Positions 59,291 through 64,000 of a DNA stretch of 64,000 nt are shown one piece after another. Each line of letters opens with the position of its first letter. Within the stretch, counting starts at the first letter, position 1. This DNA is from Crotalaria pallida. Lineage: Eukaryota > Streptophyta > Magnoliopsida > Fabales > Fabaceae. The stretch is taken from assembly GCA_037953625.1 (NCBI GenBank), contig CM075651.1, positions 150,552,001 to 150,616,000 of the forward strand. The letters run 5' to 3'. The notes beneath the pieces were generated by a model. It saw nothing but the letters and a program-made list of their open reading frames with translations. It was not told the origin of the DNA and made no database searches. Position numbers and translations under genes: made by a program.

Positions 59291-62200
59291 TTACCTATTG
59301 TTGTTGTTTGGTCGCAGTAATATAGCTAAAATATCAGAGAAGTGAGGACGTTTGGAAGGGGTGTTGTTCCAGCATTTTGTCATGAGATATTTTAGAGTTT
59401 GAGGGCAGTCTTTGGGGATCTCAGGTCTAAGGCCACATGCAGCAATGCCCACTGCTGCTTGCACAGGTGAAAATGCTGAATATGCTGCTTCACCAGTTAC
59501 CATCTCCCAAATCACCATCCCATAGCTATAAACGTTACTCATCCATGTCTCTGTCACACTCTCTGGGTCACCTGCAATTATCTGTTTGCCAAAATAGAAT
59601 AAAAAAAAAAATAAGTCAGCATGGGGACTAGGTAAGTATTGTCACATTGAATGGATAAAGAAAAAAAAATTGACATGTAAAACAAAAAGTTTATGTGCTA
59701 TGTCACACCCAAAAATTGAGAGAAAATTCATATGATATCTCACTGTCAATGAACCTTATTCCTTTTCTTTAAGGATGTTAATAAATAAAAAAAGTCACAC
59801 TGAAAATTACTTATGATCCCTGAGGTAGGTCCTAGCAAAATATCAAATCTACAATGTAAGATCAACGCACTACACATCATATACTCCCATGTAAGTATGC
59901 ATATGTTGTGGTGGGAGCACATGAAGTGTGAGGGCTTTCTGAGTAGCTTTATCAATAGGACAAATAACTATAATACGAGGAGAAAGATCATGTGAAAGCC
60001 TTAAGATATAAGGGCTTCGTTGTGGAATTAATTCAGGTATAACTGGTATTTCATAGGCTCACTATTTGTCTAATGATATATACACGAGTGATTAAATAAA
60101 AGTTATGTACCATAAAGTGAAAGCAAAACAGCAATTATTAAGACATGTTAGGCAATAAGCATGCTCAAACAAAGATGCCCAGACAAGTGACATAAAGTTT
60201 CTTTCTTATGTAGGCTAGTGCAGCATTGCTTCACATACAATGGATCTAAATAACAACCTTTGAGACAAAAAAGCTAACAAAAGTTGCTCTAAATTTCTCT
60301 TCTGAACACCTAGTATGTCATTTTCATGTTGTGGTAGCCTAGACCATCAAGAGCAGACCAAATAGATAAAAGAGCTAAAATACTTTAGACTGGAATTTGT
60401 CGCTAAGCTGGTGTATATGAAGACAAACAGAACAACTAAGGAGAGGCACCAAGTTGGCTAAATAAGCATCACAAGCAGACAAGGTTTCTTTTCCATGATT
60501 GACAGAATTTAATCTTGATTTTGCTTTTAACCAGTGCCAAAATCATATAAGTTCTCTAACCAAATAAGTAAAATTAAGGGAGGATGCATATATAAATCTA
60601 ATTGAGGATGCCTATAGTTAAATGTTAACCCTTGAGCATAGGAGCATTAGTATTTTTCACACTGTTTAGAGACAGATCATTACTTCTCAAATGATTTTCC
60701 AGACTAGAAGCAGGTTAAAAGCCTAAAGCAAATTCCCATCCATTATATCAGCTCTGTGGATCTAGATTAGGTGTTTAGATGTCAAACTATTGACAAGAGG
60801 GACCAGATTTTTTAAGAAAGGATAGATACCAATATAGGATCCTATTCTTTATTTTTTATTTTCTTATATAAAACACTGGAGAAGATTGTGGACTACCTAT
60901 GCCAAATGCAATAAAAAAATCACATAAGACTATGTAATGGAACATGTTCATGTGACACAATTTTCCAAAGTTGCAACAATTATTTTGCTAACTTGAAATG
61001 AGTGTAAATGAATAGGAGCAAACCTCTGGAGCTAGCCACCTGTAACCATCAGTTTCATACTCCATTGCTTCTCCAACACTCTTGCAGGCAGTGACTACAC
61101 CCATATCACCCAAGCAAGCATTCCCATGCCTATCCAATAGAATCCTCTGAGTATTAAGGTCTCTATATGCAACACCATGATCATTCATGAACTTCATCCC
61201 GTCAGCCACATCAACTGCTATTCTCATAATATCCTTAGCCTGAAGCTTCTTGTTCTTCAACATCAAGTCATGAACAGATCCACCTTCCACGTACTTAGTC
61301 ACCACACACAATCCGTGATTATCATCCACACAAATGCCATAGAAATGCAGAATGTTTCTATGGCCACAAGTCATTAGTTCCAGCAGATCTTTGCGGAGCT
61401 CGAACTCATACGAATTCCCTTTGTCACACCCTTTAAGCTTCTCAATCCCAACCCTTTTCCCCAAATAGACCCCTTTATATGAATTAGGTCCAATCTGTTC
61501 AGTAAACTCAACACTATCCGAATTCAACAACCATTTTTGAATCTCATCCCCACCTGACTGAATTGTCTGCCATTCATCTACTGATACAATAAAAGATGAA
61601 CTAGGCAATGGCATCTGAAGCTGAATCTTTTGGCTCGGATTCTCAAACTCCTTTCCATAACACGCATCACCACCGTCTTCTTCACTCTCTCCAATTCCTC
61701 CCCTCCCCTTGAAGTTCTCTTCTTGACATCCGCAAAGTCCAAAGGGAAGCTTCACAGAACTGGTTTTAGGCTTCTTCATCGCAAACTTGAGAGCATTTTC
61801 AACTCGAGTTCTGACCAATTTATCTTGCCCAGACTGAAAAACAATAAGAACAACCCCAAGGGTGAAACTTTTCTTCTCAAAGATCTGCACCTTCTTGCAG
61901 GAAATGGATGAGCTATCCAATGCAGCTGACATTGCAGGAAATGAAATTGGAGAGTTGCAAGCAAAAGTGAGCTTCAACAAAGAACCCTGATGAATTTCAC
62001 CAACATCACCAGATTCTTCTTGAAACAAAATCGCTGGCTGGTCAGTCTCCGATGCTTGCTCCATCAGCTTGATGTGAAGAAACACATCTTTCATATCAAA
62101 CTCTGCCTCTCCATAACTGTTAACACAAAAAGAAGCGAGTTTGAGAAATTCTATCTAGCATTGAAGTAAGCAAAACATTCACTTAAAAAGTAAAACTTTC

Positions 62201-62792
62201 TTTCTTTTTCATTAGAAAGATTGTTCTCTGGACTCAGATTAATTATAAATTAGAAATTAACAAAGCAAAACACTTCAATTCAGATCAACAACTGATTGCA
62301 TGAGCAAGGAAATGTAGAAAAGATTGAAACTTTGAATAAAGTTAAGAACCTGAGTGGCAAGGAATCATAGTGCTTTCGAATATTAGACATAAGTTTCTCA
62401 GGTAACTGGCTTCCAGGGTAGAGTTGAGTGAGGTTCTTAACAACGGTACCCCAAGCGAGTTTTCTAGAAGCATCGATCTTTGAAGAAGAAGAAGAAGGTG
62501 GGTGGTCACGAGGGGAATCCAAGTTGAGGGAGTTTTTGAAAGAAGCAATGGCTTCAGAAACGTTGCGAGTGAGTTTGTGTAACTTCTTTTGAACCAAGGA
62601 GGAAGAGGGGTGGTCTTTGATCGAGGAAGGGGTCGTTGTTGTTGATGGTGGAGCCTCGGATCTGTGGCGAGAGAGCATGAGGACCTTCTCAACGGCGTCG
62701 TCGTCGTCGTCGGTGGTGGTTGCGGTGGTGGGGGTGCTGGTGCTGGTGCTGGTGCGGCTAGACCAGCATTCTAATGCAGCAGCAGCAGCCAT
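59291..62792 (-). CDS. TKL-like protein with degenerate kinase domain (probable pseudokinase)
   Basis: Minus-strand exons are 62792-62350, 62116-61024 and 59581-59291, all GT-AG with matching phases, 608 aa. Residues 1-150 have Ser/Thr/Asp-rich low complexity, then VQKKLHKLTRNVSEAIASFK and WGTVVKNLTQLYPGSQLPEK. Residues 150-345 hold a region I do not recognise (MKDVFLHIKLMEQA). The kinase-like domain is about 350-605. The glycine loop reads IGPNSYKGVY, missing the second and third Gly. The VAIK Lys is Glu (VGIE, 370-373). HRDLKxxN reads YRDLNTQR (465-472), lacking the Mg-binding Asn, and DFG is DMG (485-487). APE is kept. Homologues in other dicots look alike from memory, so the loss is probably ancestral. 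No signal peptide or membrane segment is seen. Confidence 0.9.
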
Positions 62793-63030
62793 TGGGAAGT
62801 GTTTGGTTTGGTTTGGTTGGAGTGTTCAGAGGGAAAGAAATGGTTTTGTTTTGTATTGTTTTGTTTTTGGAGTGAGAGAGTGAGAGATGACTGAGACTGA
62901 AAGAGGTTGGTGGTGGACTGGTGGTGGATTGAGAAATGAATGATTTGCAATTTTGCATGTAATCTTGGCCTTTTGAAATTTTTTCATTTGAAAGGAAAAT
63001 AATTCATCCACACTAATACAAGCATCATTT
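62793..63030 (-). promoter_or_regulatory. Likely 5'UTR and proximal promoter of the kinase-like gene
   Basis: CT-rich in the gene's sense (CTCTCACTCTCTCACTCC at about 62886-62869), directly before the ATG. No TATA box can be assigned firmly. Confidence 0.4.
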
Positions 63031-63268
63031 CAACAATTTCATTTTTTAAGAAAGTTAGTTAATATTGTTAGTGGTATTGAAAATGTAAATATTTGATATA
63101 CTTTTTCAAAAGTAACCCTATAATTATTATTGAAAATCTAAAAAGTGCTAAGTAAATAAGGATATCTGTGGAAAAGAAGTAATTAATATTGGAAATTGGA
63201 AATAGTCCTTCTATTAAGGAAAAAAAAAGTAATCAAAATGGGGTTATATATAGGACCGGAGGGAGTAT
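63031..63268. repeat. Stowaway-like MITE, left end lost
   Basis: The interior TATTGAAAATGTAAATATTT and the right end TATAGGACCGGAGGGAG TA match the AAGAAAGTG subfamily. The left CTCCCTCCGT end is missing or degraded. Confidence 0.6.
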
Positions 63269-63290
63269 AAATTTAAGGGTATTTCTATAA

Positions 63291-63675
63291 TGCAATCCAA
63301 AATTGGATGGTTGCTATGCAATCTTTTCTTAAACCAATAAAAAGTTGCCACCTATGCCATGTCATTATTTGAAGTAGTTAAAATTAGTTTTTTGCAATTT
63401 AGTCCATAAAAAGTAAATTAAAAATTTAGTCCATTGTACCTATAGACAAATTATAACTTTTAATTTTAAATTTAGTCACTTGCATTAAGCCTTTTTACAC
63501 AAGTGACTAATTTTAACTACTTTTAAATTTTTTTTAAATTAAAAGTTATAATTTGTCTATAGGTACAAAGGACTAAATTTTTAATTTACTTTTTATGTTA
63601 GACTAAATTGCAAAAACCTAATTTTAACTAAGTTTAAGAAAAGGTTGCATAGCAACCATCCAATTTTGGATTGCA
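63291..63675. repeat. 385-bp near-palindromic foldback element
   Basis: Starts TGCAATCCAAAATTGGATGG and ends CCATCCAATTTTGGATTGCA, exact inverses. The arms continue inward (TTGCTATGCAA, TTTTTGCAATTTAGTC, ACCTATAGACAAATTATAAC and their inverses) to a short centre near 63480. Nearly the whole element is inverted repeat, so its transcript would form a long hairpin. Non-coding. Confidence 0.9.
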
Positions 63676-63780
63676 TGATAGTAACTTCCAAAATTTAAAA
63701 TGAAATTAGAAGAGAATCAAGGGCTGGATCTTGTGACTACAACAAATGCAGCACAAGAGTGACCGCAGCTGAAATTTTGA

Positions 63781-64000
63781 AAGTGAAATAATTTAGTTAA
63801 TTGTATTGAAAATGTGAAATTTTGATATGTATTTTCAAAATTACCCCTATTAATATTATTAGAAATCTAAAAAGTAATATATAAATAGGGATGTTCGGGG
63901 AAAAATTATTTAAAGATCATTGGAAATTTGTAAAGGGTCTTATAAATAGGGACAAAATAAAAGTGTCAAAAAGGTCTTATATTTAGGGACCAAGGAAGTA
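63781..64000. repeat. Stowaway-like MITE, reaching the window end
   Basis: GTGAAATAATTTAGTTAATT, TTTTGATATGTATTTTC and ATTACCCCTATTAATATTAT match the copies at 34037 and 38431. The right end TTTAGGGACCAAGGAAG TA is at position 64000. The left end is missing. Confidence 0.7.

Noticed and set aside
62342..62958. Alternative-frame and plus-strand open frames over the first exon of the kinase-like gene
   Set aside because: Shadows produced by low-complexity Ser/Thr codons; only the frame starting MAAAAALECW continues across the introns.

Overview
This is a eudicot plant nuclear window, AT-rich and full of transposable elements, with long intergenic stretches. Genes are split by GT-AG introns. 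Protein similarity and the repeat content suggest a papilionoid legume, but that is inference from recognition only. No bacterial, organellar or viral replicon was seen.

Four host genes look intact. An ETO1-like BTB/TPR protein (+, 19326-23961, 4 coding exons, 948 aa) is a predicted CUL3 adaptor for ACC synthase turnover. An intronless plant glutaredoxin-domain protein with a C-terminal cysteine cluster lies at 32286-33212 (-). A ubiquitin-activating enzyme E1 (-, 41384-47666, 6 coding exons, 1105 aa) has a likely extra 5'UTR intron. A TKL-like protein with a degenerate kinase domain, probably a pseudokinase, lies at 59291-62792 (-, 3 exons, 608 aa). The last two exons of a fifth, unrecognised gene (+, 6668-6826 and 10047-10204) lie downstream of a LINE and are split by an intron packed with transposon fragments.

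Mobile DNA by region. 1-6104 is a near full-length but decayed L1-type LINE (-). 7640-10004 is a mosaic of a GC-richer LTR-like piece, a foldback MITE and a truncated Ty1/copia element with its 5' LTR and primer-binding site. 10739-11930 is a tandem duplication. About 11920-14473 is a Helitron-like element carrying two exon fragments of a MUT9-like (casein-kinase-I type) kinase. 14475-19300 holds a foldback, a SINE with a 19-bp target duplication, Stowaway-type and GA/TC-rich MITEs and a 5'-truncated LINE tail. 24000-32285 has MITEs (one nested in another) and a truncated SINE. 33900-40900 is a cluster of Stowaway-type MITEs plus SINEs. 48000-54069 has further MITEs and a SINE. 54070-58465 is a PIF/Harbinger DNA transposon with both ORFs, inactivated by what looks like a single nonsense codon. 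62800-64000 has a 385-bp palindrome and MITE pieces.

Two intact genes (ETO1-like and E1) act in the ubiquitin pathway, but they are 17 kb apart with unrelated sequence between them, so I read no operon-like meaning into this. The most notable observations are the pseudokinase signature, the gene-fragment-bearing Helitron-like element, the one-mutation-from-open Harbinger transposase, and several tRNA-type SINE insertions with long perfect target duplications.
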